In this document: positions 1-9,740 of the stretch, piece by piece
Layout: every line of letters starts with the position of its first letter
Numbering within the stretch: position 1 is the first letter of the stretch
DNA from: CANKJK01 sp964400405
Lineage (GTDB): Bacteria > Acidobacteriota > Vicinamibacteria > Vicinamibacterales > UBA2999
Assembly: GCA_964400405.1 (NCBI GenBank)
Contig: CAYNUO010000068.1
Span: 1 to 16,395, forward strand
Direction: 5' to 3'
DNA length: 16,395 nt
Notes under the pieces: generated by a model
Told to the model about the DNA's origin: nothing
What the model saw: only the letters and a program-made list of their open reading frames with translations
Databases searched by the model: none
Translations under genes and position numbers: made by a program

Positions 1-1
1 G

Positions 2-493
2 TCAGTCGATCTGGAAGTCGATGAACTCCTGGATCTTGCCGTCCAGGACGCTGAAGACACCGAACCAGGTGCCCGAGCCGACGTTGCTCCCGTCCTGCAT
101 GACCATCGTGTCCACACGCTCGTGCGTCACCATTGGTCCCACGGCGCGGGTGGTGCCCGGCTTCACGACCATGCTGATCGACTTCGTCTTCGCGATGAAA
201 CCATCGAACCCGGCCTTCGGGTGGGCGATCTGCTGAAACTTGCCCGGACGCGCCGCGGCGAACTTGGCAGTCGGCGCGAGAAACGCAGCCACGCCGGCGG
301 CGTCCCGCTTGTTGAACGCGACCAGGAAGTCGTCGATCACCTTCATGTTGGCGCGCTCCTGCGCCGTGGGCGTCCGGCCCTGCGCGGAGGCTGTGCCACC
401 GAGCAGCGCGGCGGCGGTCGAGACGCCTCCTGCCACGAGCAACTGGCGCCGGGAGGGGCGGGCGGAACGAGTGGTGTGAGCCATGGCGCGCAT
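2..493 (-). CDS. TAT-exported SnoaL/limonene-epoxide-hydrolase-like protein
   Basis: This complete 163-residue protein probably works outside the cytoplasm. It opens with a twin-arginine signal: SRRQLL at residues 14-19, a hydrophobic stretch to about residue 33, then ASA-Q at 35-38 as a likely cleavage site. The mature part (about 45-163) has the NTF2-like pattern of one small alpha+beta domain. The segments HERVD (124-128) and DGKIQEFIDF (151-160) resemble limonene-1,2-epoxide hydrolase, whose catalytic residues are an Arg-x-Asp pair and a later Asp. By hand alignment these would be R126, D128 and D159, so an epoxide hydrolase activity is possible. Many proteins of this fold are not enzymes, and the substrate is unknown. 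The start at 493 is preferred over the ATG at 484 because GGGAGG lies 9 bases before it. The gene is divergent from the next one. Confidence 0.8.
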   Translation of the reverse strand: MRAMAHTTRSARPSRRQLLVAGGVSTAAALLGGTASAQGRTPTAQERANMKVIDDFLVAFNKRDAAGVAAFLAPTAKFAAARPGKFQQIAHPKAGFDGFIAKTKSISMVVKPGTTRAVGPMVTHERVDTMVMQDGSNVGSGTWFGVFSVLDGKIQEFIDFQID

Positions 494-502
494 TGTAATG
501 CG

Positions 503-508
503 CCTCCC
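503..508 (-). promoter_or_regulatory. Shine-Dalgarno of the TAT-exported SnoaL-like gene
   Basis: Read on the minus strand this is GGGAGG, 9 bases before the ATG at 493. The second in-frame ATG at 484 would be 18 bases away, which is too far, so this site decides the start. Confidence 0.6.
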
Positions 509-567
509 GGGGTCCGCCGCGGACAGCGGCCGGCGTTACTATCTGCGTGGCGCGCCGCAGGCCGCGC

Positions 568-573
568 AAGGAG
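568..573 (+). promoter_or_regulatory. Shine-Dalgarno that fixes the start at 581
   Basis: AAGGAG is followed by 7 bases and then ATGATG at 581. The open frame extends far upstream, but the hydrophobic N-terminus and this site mark 581 as the real start. Confidence 0.65.
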
Positions 574-580
574 TGAGCGA

Positions 581-1255
581 ATGATGAAGTGGCTGAAGGT
601 CGGCGTGGCCGTGGTCGTCGCGGTCGCCGCGGTGGGTCTCCTGGCGATTCGGATCATCGGGCCCGAACCGGCCAACGTTCCGGGAGGCGTGGTCGTCTCG
701 CACGGGCTGAACTACTTCGTGCGGCCGGCGTTCTGGCAGAAAGGCGAGCTCGTCACGACGCCCGTCACGGACTGGAGCTTCGTCCGCAAGGTGCCGTCAG
801 TAGTCCTGGAGACGCGGTCCCCCTACTTCATCCCGCACTCCGTGCGCGTCGGCGCGATCCCGAAGGGCGACCGGCTGTACATCACCAATGCCCAGTACCG
901 GATGGACAAGGGCTATCCCGACCGCCTGTGGACGTCGAACGTGTTCCGCGACCCCCGCGTCCGGTTGAAGATCGGCGACAAGCTCTACGAGATGACGCTG
1001 GTGCTGGTCACGGACCGCGCGGAGGGAGAGGCGATCTTCGGACGCAATCCCGAGTACTGGACCGACGAGGATGGTCAGGAGCGCCAGATCGGCTATCAGC
1101 ACGTCTATCGCGCGTTCCAGCGGAACATCACCGAGTACGGACAGCCGACGAAGCCGAGAGACCTGACCGGCCTGCCGGGCGGCCGGCTGCCGGACGGCCG
1201 CCTCTCGACGCGCGCGAAACAGGCCGCGGCGGAGCGCGCAGCGGCGCCCCGCTAG
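581..1255 (+). CDS. Membrane-anchored protein with a DUF385/split-barrel-like domain
   Basis: The protein has 224 residues. Residues 2-27 form one membrane anchor (KWLKVGVAVVVAVAAVGLL and following), so the rest is probably periplasmic or membrane-surface. The middle part contains IPKGDRLYIT, then a Trp/Asn segment, DPRVRLKIGDKLYEM and a region ending EGEAIF. This order resembles the deazaflavin-dependent nitroreductase (DUF385) split barrel, in which a variable loop is followed by a 'NPxVxVxxGg' strand. That match is from memory of the family and is not proven. No cofactor-binding residues can be assigned. The C-terminus (about 190-224) is rich in Gly, Arg and Ala and is likely disordered. 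The start is set by AAGGAG at 568-573. The stop lies one base from the stop of the convergent DUF4175 gene. Confidence 0.7.
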   Translation: MMKWLKVGVAVVVAVAAVGLLAIRIIGPEPANVPGGVVVSHGLNYFVRPAFWQKGELVTTPVTDWSFVRKVPSVVLETRSPYFIPHSVRVGAIPKGDRLYITNAQYRMDKGYPDRLWTSNVFRDPRVRLKIGDKLYEMTLVLVTDRAEGEAIFGRNPEYWTDEDGQERQIGYQHVYRAFQRNITEYGQPTKPRDLTGLPGGRLPDGRLSTRAKQAAAERAAAPR

Positions 1256-1256
1256 G

Positions 1257-4200
1257 TCACTTCGCGCCCTTCGACAGCGACCGGTAGTACTGCTCGACCT
1301 GCGCGCGGAACGCGTCCGGCACTTCGTCGGATGCGGAGAGCACCACTTCCTTGTCGCGGTCCTCGGTCTGCCGGCGCAGGGCGTACTCGAAGCGCTTCAG
1401 TCCTTCGGTGACGAACGACTGCAGGCGCTGCAGTTCGGAGACGTCCTTGTAGACACGGTCGTCGTCGAGCTGCTTCAACCGGCGGAGGATCTCATCCAGC
1501 TCGGCGGGGTCGACGCCCTCGGCGAGCACGCGGCTCCTGAGCTGCTGCGCTTCGTTCGCCCACTGCCGCGCCTCACCGCGGAACTGGCGGATGTCCTCGG
1601 CGTCCAGCCGCCACGTGCCGTTCCAGCCGCCGTAGGCCCAGCCGTCACCGTTGGTGAACGAGCCGCCGTTGGTCGCACCGCCGCGGCTGCCGCCGTTCGC
1701 GGCGTTGCCGGCCTGACCGCCCTGACCCTGCTGCCCCTGGCCGGACTGGCCTTCCTGACCGCCCTGGCCCTGCNNNNNNNNNNNNNNNNNNNNNNNNNNN
1801 NNNNNNNNNNNNNNNNNNNNNNNNNNNNNNNNNNNNNNNNNNNNNNNNNNNNNNNNNNNNNNNNNNNNNNNNNCGCTCGAGCCGCTCACGCGTGCGCTGC
1901 TCCAGCGACTCCAGGCCACGCGCCAGCCGCTGGGCGCGCTTCACGGCGTCGTTACCCTGCTCTTTCTGATCGCCGCCCTGCCCCACGGCACCCGCGGCCT
2001 GATCGAGCTTCCGCTTCAGGTCGTCGATGCCCTCCGCGATGTCGCGCTCCACGGCATCCATCGTGTCGCGTGACGCCCGGCCGAGCATCTGCCGGGAGTA
2101 GCGCACCTTGTCGCGCAAGCGGCCGTCCCGGATCGCGCCCGCCGCTTCGGCCATCTTCCGTCCCGCTTCCTTCTCGTCGCGGCTGGCGTCGGCCGACGCC
2201 TTGTCGAGCTGACGCTCGAGCTCGCCCAGCTTCGTTTCGAGGTCGGCCTTGCGCACGTTGAGCTGATTGGCCTGCTGCCGCCGCGGCTCGCCCGTCTTCC
2301 CGTCCAGCCCGCGGACACCCTCGGCGATCTGCTGCTGATCCCGCGCGAGCTCCTCCGCCTGCTGCCGGGCGTCGTCGATGTCGCGCTGGGCGCGGTCGGT
2401 CTGCATGCCGCGCAGGCGCTTCTCCGTTTCCTTCAGGCGGTCGAGCGCGGCCTTGGCCTGCGCCTCACCCTGGGCCTGGGACTGGCCGCCCTTTCCGCTG
2501 CTGGCCGCGGCCTTGCGCATCGCCTCGGCGGCCTCCCGCAGTTGCCGGGCGTTCTCGGCGAGCTCCTGCCGCTGCTGTTCGCGGGACAGCTTCTCGAGCC
2601 GGCGCGCCGCCTCCTCGACCTGCTCGGCGAGCCCGCGCTGCGCCGCGCCGCTGCCACTGGTCGCCGCGCCGAGCGCCCGCCGGCGCTGCTGCTCCGCTTC
2701 CTGCTCCTGCCGGCGCGCCAGCTCCTTCAGCTTCTCGAGCAACTCGTCGATCTGCTGGTCGCCGCTCATCTGCTCCGCGCGATCCGCCGTCTCGTACTGA
2801 TTCGCGAGCTTGTCGAGGTCCATCTCGAACATCTCGGCCAGCTCGCGGGCCACGGAACTCTGCTGTCCGCCCCCGCCGCCACCACCGCCGCCGCGGTTCA
2901 TGCTGATCTGCGTTTCGTACTCCTCCTCCGCCTGCTGGAGGAAGCCGAGCGCGCGGTGCTCGGCCGGAAGCGCGGCCTCGGGGCTGACGGCGTTGAGCTT
3001 CTCCTCGGCCACCTTCATCTCGGCGATGGCCTTCGGCAGCAGCTCCGCGATCTTCTTGAACGACGGGTCCGGCGAGATGAAGCGGCTCGTCATGCGCGTC
3101 ACGAGCCCTTCCACCTGTTCGCGCAGGCGCGACTGCGAGAGTCCGACGACGATCGAGTTCTGCTTGAGCTTGTCCGCGGTGAAGGTCTTCCGATCCCGCT
3201 GCACGTTGAACGTGGCCGAGATCACCTGACGCTGCTGCTCGGAGAGCGCGGTGACGTCACCGGCTCCGCCGCCCATCCCGCCGCCACCGCCACCGGCCAT
3301 GGACTGCGCCGCGCGGAAGTCCTTCTTGAACGGACGCACGCGGACGAAATAGAGGTCGCTCGAGGTCACGCGCTCCTTGCCGCCCGCGGCGTCGGTCGCG
3401 CGCGCGTAGTAGGACACGGCGTCGCCGGCCTTCACGCCCATTTCTTCGAGATAGAACGTGTGCCCGGCCGTCACCTCTGGCATCCGCTTCGAACCCTCGA
3501 AGAGCGGCAGCGTCTTTTCGGCTCCGCCGTTCACGGAGTAGACGAGCTCGAGGTTCTTCACGCCGTAGTCGTCGGCCGCGGTGGCCTCCACGAACACTTC
3601 CTCGATGGGCGACGCCGTGGTGTCGCGCCCGGGCTTGGCAAAGCTCACCCGGGGAGCCTGGTCGGTCAGGACGTCGATCGTGTACTGCGGCGAGGCGGCC
3701 ACATGCTCCCCGGTCGGCGCGTCGAGCTCGACGCGATAGAAGCCGTTCTTCTCCACGCGGAAGCGGCCCGACAGCGTCCCGTCAGCCGCCACCTGCAGCG
3801 CCACGGTTTCCTTCTCGTTCAGGCGGATGCGCCCGCCCGAGACCTTCATCGTCGCGGTAATCTGCGCGCGCACCTCCGTGCCCGCGAGCACGGCGATGTC
3901 GCCGCCGTTCTCGACCTCCTCCGGCTCCAGGCCCGTGTAGGCCGGGAAGCGGTACTCGAGCTTCAGCTGCTGGACGTACGGCAGGTCGACGACCGTGAGC
4001 GTGAAGACCGGCGACGTCGTCCCGTCGGACTCGACCTGGTACTCGACCGGCGCGGCGACGTTGAAGAGCAGCCCCTCGAAGGCACGCGCGCCGCTCTTGG
4101 CCAGCGGCAGCTTCTCGAACGGTTGCGCCGGGTCGCGCCGCACGAGCAGCGTCGCCTCCTCGGCGTCGAAGCCCTGCAGCGTGGCCGTGATCTGCTGGTC

Positions 4201-4824
4201 CGCGCCCTTGGGCACTCTGGCGGACCCCGGCGACACGATGACCTTGAACGGCATGGCCGCTTCAACATCACGCGTGATGAGGAGCGCCGACAGCGCGTTG
4301 CGCAGCATCGCCGGGCCGGCGCCGAAGATGGCGAAGCCGAGGACGAGGACGGCCGTCGCGGCGACCGTGTAGCGTTCGAGCCGGCGCTGCTCCACCTGCT
4401 TCGGCGCATCGCTCGCGAGGCACGCCTGGATGGCGGATTCGATCAGCCGCGAAACGAGCGCGGGCGACCGGTGGTCGGGGTCGACGGCCGCGTGCCGGGA
4501 GGCGTCGACCGCGCTGACGATCGCGGAGTCGAGGCCGGGCGCGTGCTCCTCGAGGTAGAGCGCTACCTGTTCATCCGTGGCCTGCCGGCGCAGCGGACGG
4601 ACCACGAACACGGCGGTGATGACGGCCACGGCCGCGACGAGCGCGATCCGCAGCCCGATGATGAGCGTGGGATTGTAGCGGCCGTACTGAATGCTGATCG
4701 CCGCGGCAACCAGCAGCAGCACGCCGAGCGCGAGGGCGGAGGTGGCGCCGCGCAGTGCGAGCTTCAGCCGCCAGCGGCGGCGCACGTCGCTGATGATGGC
4801 CGGCAGGTCGCGTGGTTCAGACAT
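1257..4824 (-). CDS. DUF4175 large membrane coiled-coil protein, interrupted by an assembly gap
   Basis: This is the last gene of the seven-gene cluster. About 984 residues are visible before the N run and 172 after it. The N-terminal part has membrane helices near 28-47, 53-75 and 152-173. Beta-rich segments with an Ig/cadherin-like look follow (about 190-500). Then come two glycine runs (about 511-520 and 645-653) and a long Gln/Glu/Arg/Ala coiled coil (about 655-983). After the gap come a Gly/Gln repeat, a WAYGGWNGTW segment and a helical C-terminus ending SLSKGAK. This order is that of DUF4175 proteins, whose function is unknown; a structural or scaffold role in the envelope is inferred. 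The ATG at 4824 is chosen because the membrane helices follow it closely and it lies 35 bases after the stop of the BatA-like gene. The two halves are in different frames only because the N run is 100 bases long, which looks like a placeholder. Confidence 0.8.
1713..1772 (-). repeat. Gly/Gln low-complexity repeat in the DUF4175 gene
   Basis: Twenty codons here encode almost only Gly and Gln in short units such as GQG and GGQ, with one Glu and one Ser. The DNA is made of CTG/CCC-rich units. The repeat runs directly into the N run, so it is probably longer in the genome and is the likely cause of the assembly break. Confidence 0.75.
1774..1873. other. Assembly gap (100 Ns)
   Basis: Exactly 100 Ns, the usual placeholder for a gap of unknown length. 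Two bases of a codon remain on the 5' side of the gene and one on the 3' side, so if the gene is intact the missing length is a multiple of three and cannot be 100. Confidence 0.95.
2866..2892 (-). repeat. Nine-codon polyglycine run in the DUF4175 gene
   Basis: Nine consecutive Gly codons, mixed GGC/GGT/GGG/GGA, mark a flexible linker just before the coiled-coil region. A second run, interrupted by one Met, lies at 3265-3294. Confidence 0.85.
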
Positions 4825-4859
4825 CTCGCCCGTCCCCTTCTTTTCTACTGCTCTACACT

Positions 4860-6887
4860 CTACGCCTTCGACAACCGGTTCCCGAGGATCGTTTCGGCGC
4901 CGAACACCAGCAGGCCCGCCGCGAGCAGCAGCCACCAGAGCCGCTGACCCCGCTCCTGCGCTTCGGGCGGCAGCGGGAGCCCCGCATGCTCGACGCGGGC
5001 GGCGCCGCCGGCCACGGTCACGGCCGCCACCAGTTCCTTCGGGTCGATCGTGGTCAGGTCCGACTCGTTGACGTCCACATTCGCGGCGACGACGCTCGCC
5101 GCACCAGGCGCCCGGGCACCACGCACTTCATAGAACCCCTGCTCCGTGACCTGCAGCACCTGGCTCGTCGGGCCGGACAGCGGAACGCGCGAGCCCGACG
5201 GCGTCAGGGCCACCGGCTCGCTGATGTCCCCCGCGAGCTGCCCCGGATCGAGAACCTGGCCGACGGTCAGGAAGGGCGGCGCCACGGCATAGGCCGCGAG
5301 GTGCTTGAGCGCGCCGTGCACGAACGGCAGGAAGACCGGCTTCAGCGCGAGGTCGTTCCACTCCAGATCCACGGAGGACGCCCACACCATCACGCGCCCC
5401 TTGCCCGCGGTGCGTTCCACCAGCGCCGGCGCGCCGGCGTCGAACCGCGCGAGCACGCGCGCATCGGCCGCAGCCGTCAGCGACCGGAAGCCGAAGAACT
5501 GCGCGGCGGTGAAGTCGCCGCTCCGGGCCGCGCGGAACGCCTCGAACATCGGATGGCCGTACTCGACGGCGCCGAGCCGCGCGGCGTCGCCCCGCGTGCG
5601 GTCCGCCGGCCCTCCGATCGTCGCGGGCAGAAGTCCGTTCGCTCCCGACCACGCGGACCGGGGTCCGGCGATGACGAGCAGGCCACCGCCCCGTTCGACG
5701 AACGTCTTGAGCCGGCCCGCCAACCCGCTTCCCACCGGCACGTCGTTGACCACGACGACGGCGGCGCGCCGCAGCTCCTCCTCAGGGAGCGCATCCGGCG
5801 CGCGCACGGTCGCGGCAAACGACGGCCGCTCGCCGATCGCGGCCGCGCGCGTGAAGTAGAGGCTCGAGGCGGCGGCTCCGGGCGCGCGGTCCACGACGAC
5901 CACCGGCACGGCGGAGACGGGCGACACGACGAAGTGGCGGACGTTGTCGCGCTCGAGCCCGTCCGGGCCGAGCCGCACGGAGCCGCGCATGTTGGGCCCG
6001 GTCACGGTGACCGGCAGAAACGTGACGCTGGCGCGGCCGCCCGGGTCGACGTCCACCGTGGCGGTCTGCACCGCGCGGCCACCGACTTCGAGCGAGAGGT
6101 TCGCGCCCGCCAGCGGCGACGCCGCGAAGTTCGTCACCGACGCGGTGACCGTGATCCGCTCCTGATTCTCGAACGTCGACCGATCGATCGTCACCGCCGC
6201 GACGCCCGCGTTCGGCGCCGCCGCCGGCCCGTCCACCGACACCGGCGTCAGCGTGGCCGTCGGCGGCAGCTCGACTGCATCCGACCCGAGCCAGCCGCCG
6301 CGCTGGAAGTCCGAGATGAGCGTGGCGTCGAGCCGCGGCAGCGATGATTCACCCAGAATCGTGCCCGCCACCTTCAGGCCCGGCGCGAAGCGCGTGCCGC
6401 CGGCGGAGACCTGCGCGGCGTCGATCGCGGCGAGAATCCGTCCCTTGTCGTCCGTGGAGCGGACGGCGACTTCGGCGTTCGCATCGACGAGCACGAGCGA
6501 CGCCCGGTCCGACAGCGTCAGGCCGCCGGCGACCTCCTTCGCCGCGGCGCGGGCCTTCGCCCACCGGTCGCCGTAGCCCATGCTGTAGCTCCGGTCGAGC
6601 AGGATCACGACCTCGCGGGCGCCCGTGCCGGTCACGGTGCGCTGCGGCCGCACGAGGTACGGCCTCGCGAAGGCCAGCACGACCAGCGTCAGCGCGGCCA
6701 GCCGGAGCAGCAGCAGCGTCCAGTTGTGAATGCGCCGCCGCCGGACGGACTGATACGGGATCCGCGCCAGGAACATCAGCGACGGGAACTGGACGACCCG
6801 CTTCTTTTCCCGCTGAATCAGATGGATGAAGACGGGCACGGCCAGGCCCGCCAGCCCCACGAGAAACAGCGGCGCGAGGAGGCTCAT
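4860..6887 (-). CDS. BatA-like membrane VWA protein with a GATase-like domain
   Basis: The 675-residue protein begins with the BatA N-terminal signature: a first membrane helix (about 1-22), then the basic segment QREKKR, FPSLMFL and RRRRIHNW, and a second helix (about 56-75). A von Willebrand A domain follows with an apparently complete metal site: DRSYS at 98-102, T165 and D193. Beta-rich segments span about 225-320. A Rossmann-like region at about 326-450 (VVVVND, RGGGLLVIAGPRS) resembles the class I amidotransferase fold; the protein contains no Cys, so that domain cannot be a classical amidotransferase. A last helix at about 648-665 anchors the C-terminus. The gene starts directly after the DUF58 stop (TAGATG). 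BatA-type proteins are partners of MoxR ATPases; the role here is inferred from that. Confidence 0.88.
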   Translation of the reverse strand: MSLLAPLFLVGLAGLAVPVFIHLIQREKKRVVQFPSLMFLARIPYQSVRRRRIHNWTLLLLRLAALTLVVLAFARPYLVRPQRTVTGTGAREVVILLDRSYSMGYGDRWAKARAAAKEVAGGLTLSDRASLVLVDANAEVAVRSTDDKGRILAAIDAAQVSAGGTRFAPGLKVAGTILGESSLPRLDATLISDFQRGGWLGSDAVELPPTATLTPVSVDGPAAAPNAGVAAVTIDRSTFENQERITVTASVTNFAASPLAGANLSLEVGGRAVQTATVDVDPGGRASVTFLPVTVTGPNMRGSVRLGPDGLERDNVRHFVVSPVSAVPVVVVDRAPGAAASSLYFTRAAAIGERPSFAATVRAPDALPEEELRRAAVVVVNDVPVGSGLAGRLKTFVERGGGLLVIAGPRSAWSGANGLLPATIGGPADRTRGDAARLGAVEYGHPMFEAFRAARSGDFTAAQFFGFRSLTAAADARVLARFDAGAPALVERTAGKGRVMVWASSVDLEWNDLALKPVFLPFVHGALKHLAAYAVAPPFLTVGQVLDPGQLAGDISEPVALTPSGSRVPLSGPTSQVLQVTEQGFYEVRGARAPGAASVVAANVDVNESDLTTIDPKELVAAVTVAGGAARVEHAGLPLPPEAQERGQRLWWLLLAAGLLVFGAETILGNRLSKA

Positions 6888-7799
6888 CTACCGCGACCTC
6901 ATCAGCCGCTCGCGCATGCTCAGGTAGCTGAAGAGCGCGAAGTCCAGCGGCTTCGACGTGTCGAGCACCGCGTAGTCGATGCGGTGCGCGGCGAAGCGCT
7001 TCTGCAGTGCGTCCGTATGCGCCTTGACCAGCGCGCGGTATTCGTCGCGCAGGCCCTCCGGCACGACGGGAATCTGGACGCCGCTCTCGAGGTCCTCGAA
7101 GCTGGAGGCGTCCGGGAACGTGAAGTCCAGTTCCGACGAATCGAGGACGTGGAACACGATGACGTCGTTGCCCCGGAACCGCAGCGGGAAGATCGCCTCG
7201 GCGACCGCCTCCGGCTCCTCGTAGAAGTCCGAGATGACCACGAGCAGCCCTCGGCGCCCGAAGAACTCCGCCAGCTTCTTCAGCGGCGGCCCGAGGCTGC
7301 CGGGCCGCGACGGCTTCAGCCTCTCCAGCGTGTGAAGGACGACCTCCATGTGCTTGGCCGACGGCGGCACGTGCTGGACGATGTCGCTGTCGAAGGCCAC
7401 GAGGCCCACGCGATCCCGCTGGCGGTGCACGAGGTTCGTCAGACAGCCGGCCAGGATCCGCGCGTACTCGAACTTGGTGATGCCCTTCGTGCCGAAGTCC
7501 ATGGACTTCGACATGTCGAGCAGCACCGAGAAGTTCATGTTCGTGTCCGCCTCGTACTGCTTCACGTAGAAGCGCTCGGTACGGGCGTACACACGCCAGT
7601 CGATCCGGCGGATGTCGTCGCCCTGCACGTAGCCACGGTGCTCGGCGAAGTCGACGGACGACCCGAAGAACGGCGCCTTGTGCAGCCCGTTGATGAACCC
7701 GTCGACCAGCGCCTTCGAGACCAGCTCGAGGTTGCCGATGCGTGCGAGGACCTTCGGGTCGACGAAGCGGGCGCCGGGAATGGGAGCCGGGGTGTCCAT
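6888..7799 (-). CDS. DUF58 protein (cytoplasmic VWA-like partner of MoxR)
   Basis: The 303-residue protein has the DUF58 core: FFGSSVDFAEHRGYVQGDDIRRIDW at about 44-68, YARTERFYVKQYE at 71-83, then a VWA-like domain with the metal-site motif DMSKS at 95-99 and VISDF further on. The segment SLGPPL stands where a classical VWA domain has its metal-binding Thr, so metal binding may be reduced. There is no membrane helix, so the protein is cytoplasmic. DUF58 genes are almost always found beside a MoxR ATPase gene and are thought to act as its adaptor or substrate receptor. The start codon directly follows the MoxR stop (TAGATG), and the stop directly precedes the BatA-like start, so translation of the three is probably coupled. 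Confidence 0.92.
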   Translation of the reverse strand: MDTPAPIPGARFVDPKVLARIGNLELVSKALVDGFINGLHKAPFFGSSVDFAEHRGYVQGDDIRRIDWRVYARTERFYVKQYEADTNMNFSVLLDMSKSMDFGTKGITKFEYARILAGCLTNLVHRQRDRVGLVAFDSDIVQHVPPSAKHMEVVLHTLERLKPSRPGSLGPPLKKLAEFFGRRGLLVVISDFYEEPEAVAEAIFPLRFRGNDVIVFHVLDSSELDFTFPDASSFEDLESGVQIPVVPEGLRDEYRALVKAHTDALQKRFAAHRIDYAVLDTSKPLDFALFSYLSMRERLMRSR

Positions 7800-8834
<1,035 letters not shown>

Positions 8835-8840
8835 GGGCTG

Positions 8841-8846
8841 CCTCCT
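8841..8846 (-). promoter_or_regulatory. Strong Shine-Dalgarno of the MoxR gene
   Basis: AGGAGG on the minus strand, 6 bases before the GTG at 8834. It is the best ribosome binding site seen in the cluster and suggests independent, efficient translation of the ATPase. Confidence 0.7.
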
Positions 8847-8901
8847 GATTCACACACCTGCTGTTCGCACTGCGCACGGGCGCCGGCTCCTCCGGACACC
8901 C

Positions 8902-8922
8902 CTAGAACCTCGCGGGCTCTAG
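8902..8922 (-). other. Hairpin at the end of the DUF4159 gene
   Basis: On the minus strand CTAGAGCC-CGCGA-GGTTCTAG can form an 8-bp stem (one G-U pair) with a 5-base loop. It overlaps the TAG stop of the DUF4159 gene. No run of T follows, so it does not look like a standard intrinsic terminator. It could be an RNA-stabilising stem or partial attenuator between the two halves of the cluster. Confidence 0.4.
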
Positions 8923-9740
8923 TGCGTCAGCGCATAGATTGCGTAGTTCACGCCGAACTTGTAGGCCTCGTTCGAGAGATCCACCGGCACGAAGCCCTGG
9001 TCCGAGTACTCCCAGTACTCGCTCATGTCGTTGTTCACGTTGGCGATGGCGATCATCCGCTTCGTGACGTCGTTCCCTTCGAAGAGGCCCCAATACGATT
9101 CCGGCAGCCCCCCGTAGGGCGCTTCCAGCACATGCGGGTCGGGGATCTCGAAAAAGGCGTGCCAGACGGCTTCCTTCCCCGTCAGCTCGATGAAGCGCAG
9201 GTCCGGCAGCACCTGCCGCATCTGCGTCTGCAGGTTGACCCAGTCCTCGCCGCGGAAGTCGTCGAACATCACGAAGCCGCCCTTCAGCAGGTACTGCCGG
9301 AAGCCCTCGGTGTCCTCCGGCGTCAGCCGCCAGAATCCGGGCTCCGACATGTACGAGAAGGGATGGAGCGTCAGCTCCTGCGCGCTCAGCCCGAACGTGT
9401 TCGACCCGCCCGTGCGTCCCTTCACCTTCGTGATCTCGGTGAGGATCTGCATGTAGTGGGCGTCGCCCCGCGGGTAGTCGTGCGCCCATGGCGCCACACG
9501 ACCGGCGCGGCCGAGCCCGCCTGCGAGCGAGTAGGGATAGCTCAGACGCACGAACTGGAAGCGGCCGTCGTAGGGCTTGTTCTCGGAACCGTCGGGCGTG
9601 TACTCGTTGTCGGACACGAACCCGAAAGTGTTCCGCGGCTGTTGCGCGACGACCGAGACGCCGACGGCGAGCGTCAGCGCAAGCGCGACCAGCGCGGCGC
9701 CGGACCGGCGCCACCAGCGCGGGAGGGAGCGGGGCGTCAC
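8919..9740 (-). CDS. Secreted DUF4159 protein
   Basis: The 273-residue protein has a basic start followed by a hydrophobic stretch (about 13-32) that is a signal peptide or anchor, so it should act outside the cytoplasm. The rest matches DUF4159: a segment with DAHYMQILTEI, then ELTLHPFSYM, a helix, and YLLKGGFVMFDDFRGEDW, followed by a region ending in IANVNNDMSEYWEY. The fold of this family is thought to be related to the class I amidotransferase fold; no catalytic Cys is present (the protein has none). The function is unknown. The GTG start overlaps the stop of the preceding gene as GTGA, with GGAGG 7 bases upstream, so the two are translated together. DUF4159 genes are often found with MoxR/BatA clusters. 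Confidence 0.87.
   Translation of the reverse strand: MTPRSLPRWWRRSGAALVALALTLAVGVSVVAQQPRNTFGFVSDNEYTPDGSENKPYDGRFQFVRLSYPYSLAGGLGRAGRVAPWAHDYPRGDAHYMQILTEITKVKGRTGGSNTFGLSAQELTLHPFSYMSEPGFWRLTPEDTEGFRQYLLKGGFVMFDDFRGEDWVNLQTQMRQVLPDLRFIELTGKEAVWHAFFEIPDPHVLEAPYGGLPESYWGLFEGNDVTKRMIAIANVNNDMSEYWEYSDQGFVPVDLSNEAYKFGVNYAIYALTH

Noticed and set aside
512..524. Perfect palindrome GTCCGC-C-GCGGAC in the divergent region 494-580
   Set aside because: Six-base GC-only arms are likely by chance here, and I see no convincing -10/-35 pair placed around it.
1713..1772. Gly/Gln repeat as a possible CRISPR or mobile-element repeat
   Set aside because: It is in frame within a coding region, without regular repeat-spacer structure, terminal repeats or target duplication.
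2542..4947. A plus-strand open frame of about 800 codons opposite the DUF4175 gene
   Set aside because: It is an antisense shadow: low-complexity Arg/Leu/His composition, no recognisable motif, no suitable start context.
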